Shown here piece by piece: positions 26,177 through 34,831 of a DNA stretch of 64,000 bases. Numbering within the stretch: the first letter of the stretch is position 1; every line of letters begins with the position of its first letter. The translations under genes were made by a program, and so were the position numbers. Under the pieces are notes generated by a model. It was given only the letters and a program-made list of their open reading frames with translations. It had not been told where the DNA came from and did not search any database. The DNA comes from Pseudomonas abietaniphila (GTDB taxonomy: Bacteria; Pseudomonadota; Gammaproteobacteria; Pseudomonadales; Pseudomonadaceae), in NCBI RefSeq assembly GCF_039697315.1, contig NZ_CP155619.1:4216001-4280000 (forward strand), written 5' to 3'.

Positions 26177-29038
26177 ATGCTCGAGCTGACTGTTGAGCAA
26201 ATTTCCATGGACCAGGTGGCGGCCGACAAATCCGCCGCATTGCAGTTGCTCGCTGACTTGCTGGTGGCCGATGGCTTGGTAGCGCCGGGTTATCTGCAAG
26301 GTTTGCAGGCGCGCGAACAGCAGGGCTCGACCTTCCTCGGACAAGGCATCGCGATTCCGCACGGCACACCACAAACCCGCGATCAGGTGTTTGCCACCGG
26401 CGTGCGCCTGATGCAATTCCCGCAAGGGGTGGATTGGGGTGACGGGCAGATGGTCTACCTGGCCATCGGTATCGCCGCGAAGTCCGACGAGCACCTGCGT
26501 TTGCTGCAACTGCTGACCCGCGCGCTGGGCGAAACCGACCTCGGCGAAGCCTTGCGTCAGGCGAAGAATCCCGAGGCGCTGCTCAAGCTGCTGCAAGGCG
26601 CGCCGCAGGAGCTTGCGCTGGACGCGCAGATGATCAGCCTGGGCGCGTCGGTGGATGATTTTGAGGAACTGGTCTGGCGGGGCGCGCGCCTGTTGCGTCG
26701 CGCGGACTGCGTGAACAACGGATTCGCCGCCGTGCTGCAACAGGTCGAGCCGCTGCCGCTGGGCGAGGGACTCTGGTGGCTGCACAGCGAGCAGATGGTC
26801 AACAAACCGGGCCTCGCGTTCGTCACCCCGGACAAACCGATGCGTCATCTGGGGCAGCCGCTGACCGGCCTGTTCTGCCTGGCCAGCCTGGGCGAGTCTC
26901 ATCAAGCGTTGCTTGAGCGGCTCTGTGCGCTGCTGATCGAAGGTCGTGGCCATGAATTGGGCCAGGCCACCAGCAGCCGTACCGTGCTTCAGGCGCTCGG
27001 CGGTGATGTGCCGCCGGACTGGCCGAGCGAGCGTGTGGCGCTGGCCAATGCTCACGGCTTGCATGCACGTCCCGCCAAGATCCTCGCTCAGTTGGCGAAG
27101 GGCTTCGAGGGCGATGTGCGGGTGCGCGTTGTCGATTCCACCGAGAACCCGGTGTCGGTAAAAAGCCTGAGCAAACTGCTGAGCCTGGGCGTGCGCCGTG
27201 GGCAAGTGCTGGAGTTCATCGCAGAGCCTGCCGTGGCCGCTGACGCGTTGCCCGCGCTGATTGCCGCCGTGCTGGAAGGACTGGGTGAGGAGATCGAGCC
27301 GCTGCCGACCGAAACCGCGCCGACGCCCATCACCACCGTACTGGAAAAATCCCTGACGGCACCGGCTGCCGGTTCACAGATACAAGCGGTGCCGGCCGCA
27401 CCGGGGATCGCCACCGGCCCCGCGCATGTGCACGTATTGCCGGTGTTCGAATACCCGTTGCGAGGCGAATCCTACACGGCCGAGCACCAACGGCTGCACG
27501 CCGCATTGGCGCAAGTGCGTGATGACATCGAGGGGCTGATTCAGCGCAGCACGGCCAAGGCCATTCGCGAGATTTTCGTCACGCATCAGGAAATGCTCGA
27601 CGACCCCGAGTTGGTCGACGACGTCGCGTTGCGTCTGAAGCAAGGTGAGAGCGCCGCTGCCGCGTGGATAAACGTGATCGAAGCTGCTGCTGTGCAGCAG
27701 GAACAGCTCAAGGACGCGCTGCTGGCTGAACGCGCCGCCGACCTTCGTGATGTGGGCCGCCGGGTATTGGCACAGATCTGCGGTGTCGACGACCTGATCG
27801 AGCCTGAAGAACCTTACATCCTGGTGATGGACGAAGTCGGTCCGTCCGATGTGGCGCGTCTGGACCCGGCCCGCGTCGCGGGCATTCTGACGGCGCGCGG
27901 CGGAGCGACAGCGCACAGCGCCATCGTTGCGCGAGCGCTGGGCATTCCCGCGCTGGTCGGTGCAGGCGATACCGTGCTGCTGATCAAGTCAGGCACGCTG
28001 CTGTTGATCGATGGCCAACGCGGCCGTCTCGACGTTGCGCCGGATGACCTGACGCTGCAACGGGCACTGCTTGACCGCGACACCCGCGAGCAACGCCTGA
28101 AAGTCGCTGCGGCGTTGCGCATGGAGCCGGCCATTACCAAAGATGGCCATCCGGTCGAAGTGTTCGCCAACATCGGCGACAGCGCCGGCACGCCTGCGGC
28201 GGTGGAGCAGGGCGCAGAGGGGATTGGTCTTTTGCGCACGGAGTTACTCTTCATGGCGCACAGTTCCGCGCCCGATGAAGCCACGCAAGAAGCCGAATAC
28301 CGCCGCGTGCTCGACGACCTTCAAGGGCGTCCACTGGTGGTTCGCACGCTGGACGTCGGTGGCGACAAACCGCTGCCGTACTGGCCCATCGACAAGGAAG
28401 AAAACCCTTTTCTCGGCGTGCGCGGCATTCGCCTGACCCTGCAGCGTCCCGACGTGATGGAAAGCCAGTTGCGCGCCTTGTTGCGCGCGGCTGACAACCG
28501 TCCATTGCGCATCATGTTTCCGATGGTCGGCACCCTCGAAGAATGGCGTCAGGCGCGGGACATGACCGAACGGCTGCGTCTGGAGATTCCGGTGGCCGAC
28601 CTGCAACTGGGGATCATGATCGAAGTGCCGTCGGCTGCCTTGCTGGCGCCGGTGCTGGCCAAGGAAGTGGACTTCTTCAGCGTCGGCACCAACGACCTGA
28701 CGCAATACACACTGGCCATCGACCGGGGCCATCCGACGTTGTCCGCCCAGGCCGACGGTTTGCACCCTGCGGTGCTGCAACTGATCGACATTACCGTGCG
28801 CGCGGCCCATGCCCATGGCAAATGGGTCGGGGTGTGCGGCGAGCTGGCGGCCGATCCGCTGGCGGTGCCGGTGCTGGTCGGGCTGGGTGTGGATGAATTG
28901 AGTGTCGCGGCGCGCAGTGTTGGCGAAGTGAAAGCCTGCGTACGTGAATTGAATGTAATCGGTGCCCGACAGCTTGCGCAGGCCGCGCTGGCTGTGGGGA
29001 GTGCCGCGCAAGTGCGTGCCCTCGTGGAGGGGCTGTAA
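26177..29038 (+). CDS. fruB: Fructose PTS multiphosphoryl transfer protein (EIIA-HPr-EI)
   Basis: A 953-residue fusion carrying the soluble half of the fructose phosphotransferase chain. The EIIA-Fru domain (about 1-145) has the phosphorylated His62 in GIAIPHGTP. A linker of about 130 residues leads to HPr (about 285-370) with NAHGLHARPAKIL (active His296) and NPVSVKSLSKLL. The EI part (about 405-953) has the active His581 in GGATAHSAIVARALGIPA, the PEP-binding LLRTELLFM and GTNDLTQYTLAIDRG, and the catalytic Cys in VGVCGELAADP. It takes phosphate from PEP and passes it to FruA. The start at 26177 has AGGAGAA upstream. The stop overlaps the fruK start by one base. Confidence 0.96.
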   Translation: MLELTVEQISMDQVAADKSAALQLLADLLVADGLVAPGYLQGLQAREQQGSTFLGQGIAIPHGTPQTRDQVFATGVRLMQFPQGVDWGDGQMVYLAIGIAAKSDEHLRLLQLLTRALGETDLGEALRQAKNPEALLKLLQGAPQELALDAQMISLGASVDDFEELVWRGARLLRRADCVNNGFAAVLQQVEPLPLGEGLWWLHSEQMVNKPGLAFVTPDKPMRHLGQPLTGLFCLASLGESHQALLERLCALLIEGRGHELGQATSSRTVLQALGGDVPPDWPSERVALANAHGLHARPAKILAQLAKGFEGDVRVRVVDSTENPVSVKSLSKLLSLGVRRGQVLEFIAEPAVAADALPALIAAVLEGLGEEIEPLPTETAPTPITTVLEKSLTAPAAGSQIQAVPAAPGIATGPAHVHVLPVFEYPLRGESYTAEHQRLHAALAQVRDDIEGLIQRSTAKAIREIFVTHQEMLDDPELVDDVALRLKQGESAAAAWINVIEAAAVQQEQLKDALLAERAADLRDVGRRVLAQICGVDDLIEPEEPYILVMDEVGPSDVARLDPARVAGILTARGGATAHSAIVARALGIPALVGAGDTVLLIKSGTLLLIDGQRGRLDVAPDDLTLQRALLDRDTREQRLKVAAALRMEPAITKDGHPVEVFANIGDSAGTPAAVEQGAEGIGLLRTELLFMAHSSAPDEATQEAEYRRVLDDLQGRPLVVRTLDVGGDKPLPYWPIDKEENPFLGVRGIRLTLQRPDVMESQLRALLRAADNRPLRIMFPMVGTLEEWRQARDMTERLRLEIPVADLQLGIMIEVPSAALLAPVLAKEVDFFSVGTNDLTQYTLAIDRGHPTLSAQADGLHPAVLQLIDITVRAAHAHGKWVGVCGELAADPLAVPVLVGLGVDELSVAARSVGEVKACVRELNVIGARQLAQAALAVGSAAQVRALVEGL

Positions 29039-29976
29039 TGGCGAAAATTCTGACATTGACCATGAACCCGGCGCTCGACCTGACCGTGCAGTTGGGGCCG
29101 TTGCAGGTGGGGCAGGTCAACCGCAGCGAATGCATGCTCAGCCATGCGGCGGGCAAAGGCATCAACGTGGCGCAGGTCCTCGCCGATCTGGGGCATGAAT
29201 TGACCGTGGCGGGGTTTCTCGGGGTCGACAATCAGTTGCCGTTCGAGTCGCTGTTCGCCAAACGGGGATTTGTCGACGAGTTCGTGCGTGTGCCTGGCGA
29301 GACGCGCAGCAACATCAAGCTGGCCGAAAGCAGCGGCCGAATCACCGACCTCAATGGCCCGGGGCCTGAGGTCAGCGTGGCGGCGCAGCAGGCGCTGGCA
29401 ACGCGTGTCGAGCAGATCGCGGGCGATTTCGATGCCGTGGTGGTGGCGGGCAGTCTGCCGCGCGGTGTCGATGCGCACTGGCTGAAAACCTTGCTTCTGC
29501 GTTTGAACGCGATGGGCCTGAAAGTGGCGCTGGACACCAGTGGCGAAGCGCTGCGGGCCGGTCTTGAGGCGTCACCCTGGATGATCAAACCCAACACGGA
29601 GGAACTGGCCGACGCACTGGACGCGCCCATTATCTCTATCGCGGCCCAGGCCCAGGCAGCCGCCGAATTGCGTCAGCGCGGCATTGAGCACGTGGTGATT
29701 TCTCAGGGCGCGGAGGGCGTGCACTGGTTCAGTTCCTCGGTCGCCTTGCAGGCGTTGCCGCCGAAGGTCACGGTCGCGAGCACCGTGGGGGCGGGGGACT
29801 CGTTGCTGGCGGGCATGGTTCATGGCCTGCTCAGCGGTCATACGCCCGAGCAGACGTTGCGCACGGCAACGGCGATTGCGGCGATGGCAGTCACCCAGAT
29901 CGGTTTCGGTATTAACGACTCCGCGCAACTCAAACGGCTGGCAAGCGGCGTCAGCGTACGCGCACTGACTGCATAA
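29038..29976 (+). CDS. fruK: 1-phosphofructokinase
   Basis: A 312-residue PfkB-family sugar kinase that turns fructose-1-phosphate into fructose-1,6-bisphosphate with ATP. It opens with ILTLTMNPALDLTVQLGPL, has the GKGINVAQVL substrate motif, and ends with the PfkB signature STVGAGDSLLAGMVHG containing the catalytic Asp. It shares one base with the fruB stop (TAATG), so translation is coupled, and fruA follows after 31 bases. Its substrate is also the effector that lifts Cra repression, so FruK activity feeds back on the operon. Confidence 0.95.
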   Translation: MAKILTLTMNPALDLTVQLGPLQVGQVNRSECMLSHAAGKGINVAQVLADLGHELTVAGFLGVDNQLPFESLFAKRGFVDEFVRVPGETRSNIKLAESSGRITDLNGPGPEVSVAAQQALATRVEQIAGDFDAVVVAGSLPRGVDAHWLKTLLLRLNAMGLKVALDTSGEALRAGLEASPWMIKPNTEELADALDAPIISIAAQAQAAAELRQRGIEHVVISQGAEGVHWFSSSVALQALPPKVTVASTVGAGDSLLAGMVHGLLSGHTPEQTLRTATAIAAMAVTQIGFGINDSAQLKRLASGVSVRALTA

Positions 29977-30007
29977 CGCCGAATCGAACAAGAAGAGAGG
30001 AAACGGG

Positions 30008-31747
30008 ATGAAGTTAGCCATTGTTACGGCCTGTCCGAACGGAAAAATCAGCAGTGTCCTCAGCGCCCGTCTGCTCGACGCGGCCGCACAGCGCCAGGGC
30101 TGGAGCACCTCTGTCGAAGTGTACGATCCGCGTCATCCGGAAAAACAGCTGTCCGCCACTGACATCGAAGCAGCGGACTGGGTGCTGGTGGTCAACACCG
30201 GCCCACTGGATTTGCAGCGCTTCTCGGGCAAGCGTCTGTATCAATCGACGCCGTCCCGGGCGCTGCAGGATGTCGACAGCTTTGTGCATTCGGCCAGCGA
30301 ACTGGCGTCGGTTTACACCGCCAGCGTAAACGCGGAATCCGAAGCGCCTGCGGTCAATGCGGCGCCGCGTCTGGTGGCCGTCACCGCGTGTCCTACGGGT
30401 GTGGCGCACACCTTCATGGCCGCCGAGGCGATCCAGCAAGCGGCGAAAAAGCTCGGCTATGACCTGCAGGTGGAAACCCAGGGTTCGGTCGGCGCGCGTA
30501 ACCCGCTCAGCGCTCAGGCGATTGCTGACGCGGACGTCGTGTTGCTGGCCGCCGACATCGAGGTGGCCACCGAGCGTTTCGCCGGCAAGCCTATTTATCG
30601 CTGCGGCACCGGCATTGCACTGAAACAGTCCGAGGCGACGCTGAAAAAAGCGCTGGCCGAAGCGCAAGTCGAATCGACCGCCACAGCGTCGAAGGCCTCG
30701 ACCAAGAAAGATAAAACCGGCGTCTACAAGCACCTGCTGACCGGTGTGTCGTTCATGCTGCCGATGGTGGTGGCCGGTGGTTTGTTGATCGCGCTGTCGT
30801 TCGTGTTCGGCATCACCGCCTTCAAGGAACAAGGCACGCTGGCCGCCGCGCTGATGCAAATTGGCGGTGATGCCGCGTTCAAACTGATGGTGCCGCTGCT
30901 GGCGGGTTACATCGCTTATTCCATTGCGGACCGGCCGGGCCTTGCGCCGGGCATGATCGGCGGCCTGCTGGCCAGCACCCTGGGTGCGGGCTTCATCGGC
31001 GGCATCATCGCGGGCTTTCTGGCGGGCTACAGCGCGGCGGCGATCAACCGTTATGCCAAGCTGCCGGCCAGCGTCGAGGCGCTCAAGCCCATCCTGATCA
31101 TTCCACTGCTGGCGAGCCTGTTCACCGGGCTTGTGATGATCTACGTGGTCGGCAAGCCGGTCGCGGGGATGCTCGAAGGGCTGACCCACTTCCTCGACAG
31201 CATGGGCACCACCAACGCCATTCTGCTGGGCGTGTTGCTGGGCGCGATGATGTGCGTCGACCTGGGCGGCCCGATCAACAAGGCGTCGTACGCGTTCTCG
31301 GTCGGTCTGCTGGCGTCTCAGAGCTACGCGCCAATGGCCGCTGCGATGGCAGCCGGCATGGTGCCGCCGATCGGCATGGGCATCGCCAGCGTCATTGCCC
31401 GTCGCAAGTTCGCCCAGAGCGAGCGTGAAGCAGGGAAGGCGGCGTTCGTGCTCGGCCTGTGTTTCATCTCCGAAGGCGCGATTCCGTTTGCCGCGAAGGA
31501 CCCGCTGCGGGTGATCCCGGCGAGCATCGTTGGCGGTGCGCTGACCGGCGCGCTGTCGATGTTTTTCGGCTGCAAACTCATGGCGCCCCACGGCGGCTTG
31601 TTCGTGTTGCTGATCCCGAACGCGATCAACCATGCGCTGCTGTACCTGCTGGCGATCATCGTGGGCAGCGTGGTGACTGGCGTGTTGTATGCCGTGTTGA
31701 AGCGGCCGGAAGCGGTGGAGCTGGACGCAGTGCCCGCTGGCGCTTGA
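30008..31747 (+). CDS. fruA: Fructose-specific PTS permease EIIBC
   Basis: A 579-residue inner-membrane permease that imports fructose and phosphorylates it at C1. It has two EIIB domains: an N-terminal one (about 1-100) with Cys9 in VTACPNG, and a second (about 120-220) with Cys128 in VTACPTGVAHTFMAAEAI, the usual phosphocysteine. EIIC (about 235-570) has eight or more hydrophobic segments, beginning HLLTGVSFMLPMVVAGGLLIALSF in two overlapping pieces, and the loop AAINRYAKLP. A Ser/Ala/Lys-rich linker (STATASKASTKKDK) joins B to C. Both B domains keep the Cys. The start at 30008 follows GAGAGGAAACGGG. Confidence 0.95.
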   Translation: MKLAIVTACPNGKISSVLSARLLDAAAQRQGWSTSVEVYDPRHPEKQLSATDIEAADWVLVVNTGPLDLQRFSGKRLYQSTPSRALQDVDSFVHSASELASVYTASVNAESEAPAVNAAPRLVAVTACPTGVAHTFMAAEAIQQAAKKLGYDLQVETQGSVGARNPLSAQAIADADVVLLAADIEVATERFAGKPIYRCGTGIALKQSEATLKKALAEAQVESTATASKASTKKDKTGVYKHLLTGVSFMLPMVVAGGLLIALSFVFGITAFKEQGTLAAALMQIGGDAAFKLMVPLLAGYIAYSIADRPGLAPGMIGGLLASTLGAGFIGGIIAGFLAGYSAAAINRYAKLPASVEALKPILIIPLLASLFTGLVMIYVVGKPVAGMLEGLTHFLDSMGTTNAILLGVLLGAMMCVDLGGPINKASYAFSVGLLASQSYAPMAAAMAAGMVPPIGMGIASVIARRKFAQSEREAGKAAFVLGLCFISEGAIPFAAKDPLRVIPASIVGGALTGALSMFFGCKLMAPHGGLFVLLIPNAINHALLYLLAIIVGSVVTGVLYAVLKRPEAVELDAVPAGA

Positions 31748-31764
31748 TTCACCGACGCTGAAAA

Positions 31765-31862
31765 CCCTGTGTGAGTGAGCTTGCTCACGAAAGCCGATGT
31801 TCAGGCGCTGCATGTGCGGCGGATGTACTGGCCCCTTCGTGAGCAAGCTCACTCACACAGGG
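31765..31862. repeat. REPIN, GTGAGC type
   Basis: Arms CCCTGTGTGAGTGAGCTTGC and exact complement, with TCACGAA/TTCGTGA inside. It has the same arm type as 14203-14297 except that GTGGGAG has become GTGTGAG, and the change is mirrored in the other arm (CTCACAC). It lies 17 bases after fruA. Confidence 0.85.
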
Positions 31863-31955
31863 ACCGCGTGATTCCGTTTGCCTTGCTGACTGTCACATTC
31901 CTCCAACAATCCATTGTTAGGTTCCTTTCTTTGGCATTCGCTTGAGGGGGAAACA

Positions 31956-33515
31956 ATGACTCAGTTCGACCTGACACGCCGTCGCATCATTCAGGCCGCT
32001 GGCGCCGGATTACTTTTGCCGGGTCTGGCGCCCGCCGTAATCGCCTCGGTCAAGGACCGTCCGAAAATGACCGACGGCGTGCAGTCAGGCGACCTGCAGG
32101 GGGATCGCGCGATGGTCTGGAGCCGCAGTGATCGGCCCTCGCGCATGGTCGTCGAGTGGGACACCCGCAGCATGTTCACTAACCCGCGCCGCACGGTTTC
32201 TTTGCTGGCCGATCAGCGCACCGATTTCACTGCACGCGTCGAGCTCACCGGGCTGCCAACCGACCAGGCCATCTTCTATCGCGTGTTCTTCGAAGACGCT
32301 CAGACCGGCGTTGCCAGCGAGCCGTGGTTCGGGCATCTGCGCAGCGTGCCTCAGGCCCGTCGCGACATCCGTTTCGTCTGGAGCGGCGACACCGTTGGCC
32401 AGGGTTTCGGCATCAACCCGGACATCGGCGGTATGCGCATCTACGAAGCCATGCGACTGCGTCTGCCGGACTTCTTCATTCACAGCGGCGACACCATTTA
32501 CGCCGACGGTCCGGTGCCTGCCGAAGTGGTCACCGAAGGCGGACGGATCTGGCGCAACATCACCACCGAAGAGAAGAGCAAAGTCGCCGAAACGCTCGAT
32601 GAATACCGTGGCGCTTACCGCTACAACCTGATGGACGAAAACCTGCGTCGCTTCAACGCTGAAGTCCCGCAGATCTGGCAGTGGGACGACCACGAAGTGA
32701 GCAATAACTGGTCGCCGAGCAAGCAGCTGGACGACCGCTACAAAGTGAAGGACATCCAGCTGCTGGCGTCGCGCGGACGTCAGGCGTTTCTGGAGTACGC
32801 GCCGATGCGTCTGCAATCTGCCGATAACGGCGGTCGGGTGTACCGCAAGCTCAGTTACGGTCCGATGCTGGACGTGTTCGTGCTCGACATGCGCAGTTAC
32901 CGCGACGGTAACGACGCCAACCTGGCCGACAAGCCCGGTCCGACCACGGCCTTTCTCGGGCGTCAGCAACTGGACTGGCTCAAGCGCGAACTGCAGGCGT
33001 CCGGCGCGCAATGGAAGGTGATCGCTGCCGACATGCCCATCGGTCTGGGTGTGCCGGATGGCGAAATCAGCCCGGGCGTCATGCGTTGGGAAGCGATCGC
33101 CAATACCGACAACGGCGCGCCAAAGGGGCGTGAGCTGGAAGTCGCCGAGCTGCTCGGTTTCCTGCGTCAGCAGAAAATTCGCGACACGGTGTGGCTGACG
33201 GCCGACGTGCATTACTGCGCCGCGCATCACTATCACCCGGACCAGGCAGTGTTCCAGGATTTCGACCCGTTCTGGGAGTTCGTCGCCGGGCCGCTGAACG
33301 CCGGCAGCTATGGACCGAACACGCTGGACAAGACCTTCGGCCCTGAACTGGTGTTCCAGAAAGCCCCGCCTGCGCAGAACACTTCGCCGTTTGCCGGGTT
33401 TCAGTTTTTTGGCGAGGTGAACATCGATGGGCAGAGCGGCGAGATGACCGTGACCCTGCGCGATCTGGATGGGGTTTCGGTGTTCGAGAAGAAGCTGGCG
33501 CCTGCTCAGGTTTGA
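31956..33515 (+). CDS. phoD: Alkaline phosphatase D (PhoD-like), Tat-exported
   Basis: A 519-residue PhoD-family phosphodiesterase/phosphomonoesterase. The start at 31956 follows GAGGGGG and the protein opens with a twin-arginine signal: LTRRRIIQAAGAGLLLPG, cleaved near AVIA. An N-terminal Ig-like PhoD_N domain (about 35-135) precedes the metallophosphatase domain with FFIHSGDTIYADG, WQWDDHEVSNNW, VLDMRSYR, VIAADMPIG and VWLTADVHYCAAHH, which supply the metal ligands. Where the Bacillus PhoD core begins with an SCQ-type motif this protein reads VWSGDTVGQGFG, as I recall for a proteobacterial subgroup. No clear Pho box was identified upstream. Confidence 0.9.
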   Translation: MTQFDLTRRRIIQAAGAGLLLPGLAPAVIASVKDRPKMTDGVQSGDLQGDRAMVWSRSDRPSRMVVEWDTRSMFTNPRRTVSLLADQRTDFTARVELTGLPTDQAIFYRVFFEDAQTGVASEPWFGHLRSVPQARRDIRFVWSGDTVGQGFGINPDIGGMRIYEAMRLRLPDFFIHSGDTIYADGPVPAEVVTEGGRIWRNITTEEKSKVAETLDEYRGAYRYNLMDENLRRFNAEVPQIWQWDDHEVSNNWSPSKQLDDRYKVKDIQLLASRGRQAFLEYAPMRLQSADNGGRVYRKLSYGPMLDVFVLDMRSYRDGNDANLADKPGPTTAFLGRQQLDWLKRELQASGAQWKVIAADMPIGLGVPDGEISPGVMRWEAIANTDNGAPKGRELEVAELLGFLRQQKIRDTVWLTADVHYCAAHHYHPDQAVFQDFDPFWEFVAGPLNAGSYGPNTLDKTFGPELVFQKAPPAQNTSPFAGFQFFGEVNIDGQSGEMTVTLRDLDGVSVFEKKLAPAQV

Positions 33516-33545
33516 TCAAAAATTGAATGAATAGCACCGTGTAAT

Positions 33546-33639
33546 TCTGTGGGAGCGAATTCATTCGCGATTGGCCCTTGCATGTGCCACATCTGTGTTG
33601 CATGTACCACCGCATCGCGAATGAATTCGCTCCCACAGA
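33546..33639. repeat. REPIN, GAATTC type
   Basis: Arms TCTGTGGGAGCGAATTCATT and complement, 31 bases after the phoD stop and before the AEC transporter gene. Confidence 0.85.
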
Positions 33640-33755
33640 GAAGCTGGTCACCTTCAATGACTGCGGTTGTACGATCACTGCGCAATTCCCGGTAACACTC
33701 TCCGTCCCGCTGGCCTATCATTAGGCACCTAACGACGGCTCAGGGTTTGGCGTGC

Positions 33756-34697
33756 ATGCTGGCAATATTTCTGGAAACCCTGAACATCACGGCACCGGTG
33801 TTCGCCATGTTGTTTCTGGGCGTGGTGCTTAAACGCGTTGGCTGGATCAACGACAGCTTCATTCACACCGCGTCCTCGCTGGTGTTCAACTGCACGATGC
33901 CGGCGCTGCTGTTTCTCGGCATCATTCACGCCGACCTGCACGCGGCCCTGCAACCGGGCGTGCTCATTTACTTCATCGTTGCGACCCTGGCGGGCTTTGC
34001 CCTCGTCTGGGGCTGGGCGATTTATCGCGTGCCGTTCGTGGAACGTGGCATCTATGTTCAGGGTGCGTTTCGTGGCAACAACGGCGTGATCGGTCTTGCG
34101 TTGGCCGCGAGCATGTACGGCGACTACGGCATTTCCCTCGGCGCCATTCTCGCGGCGCTGGTGATCCTGTTCTACAACACGCTTTCCACCGTGGTTCTTG
34201 CGGTCTACAGCCCGGTGATCAAGTCGGACCCGTGGAGCATCTGCAAAAGCGTCTTGGCCAACCCCTTGATCATCAGCATTGTCGCCGCGACGCCATTCGC
34301 GTACTTCGGCATCGGCCTGCCGAAATGGCTCGACACTTCGGGCAGTTACCTCGCACAAATGACATTGCCGCTGGCTCTGATGTGTATCGGCGGCACGCTG
34401 TCGCTGAAATCGCTGCGCGAAAGCGGCGGACTGGCGGTCAGCGCGAGTCTGATGAAGATGGTCTGGCTGCCGCTGATCTGCACCATCGGCGCGTGGCTGC
34501 TGGGCTTCCGGCATGCGGAGCTGGGGATTCTGTTTCTGTACTTCGGCGCACCGACCGCCTCAGCGAGTTTCGTCATGGCGCGGGCGGCGGAAGGCAATCA
34601 CGAATTGGCGGCCTCGATCATCGTCATGACCACGCTCGCCGCGGCGGTGACCACCAATATCGGGATTTTCATTCTGCAGTGGGGCGGCTGGATTTAG
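33756..34697 (+). CDS. AEC family transporter
   Basis: A 313-residue auxin-efflux-carrier family membrane protein with about ten hydrophobic segments in two five-helix halves. Family motifs include LFLGVVLKRVGWIND near the start, the GAFRGNNGVIGLALA crossover with its conserved Asn pair in the first half, and LMCIGGTLSL plus FGAPTASASFVMA in the second half. Bacterial members export or import small organic acids such as malate; the substrate here is unknown. ATG at 33756 is used, with AGGG and TTGG purine patches upstream; TTG at 33747 is an alternative. Flanked by REPINs on both sides, it appears to be transcribed alone. Confidence 0.88.
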   Translation: MLAIFLETLNITAPVFAMLFLGVVLKRVGWINDSFIHTASSLVFNCTMPALLFLGIIHADLHAALQPGVLIYFIVATLAGFALVWGWAIYRVPFVERGIYVQGAFRGNNGVIGLALAASMYGDYGISLGAILAALVILFYNTLSTVVLAVYSPVIKSDPWSICKSVLANPLIISIVAATPFAYFGIGLPKWLDTSGSYLAQMTLPLALMCIGGTLSLKSLRESGGLAVSASLMKMVWLPLICTIGAWLLGFRHAELGILFLYFGAPTASASFVMARAAEGNHELAASIIVMTTLAAAVTTNIGIFILQWGGWI

Positions 34698-34718
34698 ATC
34701 CTGAGGGCGCATCAAGCT

Positions 34719-34803
34719 GTAGGAGCGCGCTTGCCCGCGATGGGGGGGGCAGCACCGCATTTGTTGGCTGACATGATGCAACCGCGGGCAAGCGCGCTCC
34801 TAC
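34719..34803. repeat. REPIN, GCGCGC type
   Basis: Arms GTAGGAGCGCGCTTGCCCGC and complement. The interior holds a run of nine G (34742-34750). It lies between the convergent AEC and antiporter genes. Confidence 0.85.
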
Positions 34804-34831
34804 CGATCACAAAATCCTGGCAGATTTTGAA

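Noticed and set aside
30014..31852. Minus-strand 612-codon reading frame
   Set aside because: Antisense to fruA; Gln/Arg/His-rich and lacking any motif, while fruA is unmistakable.
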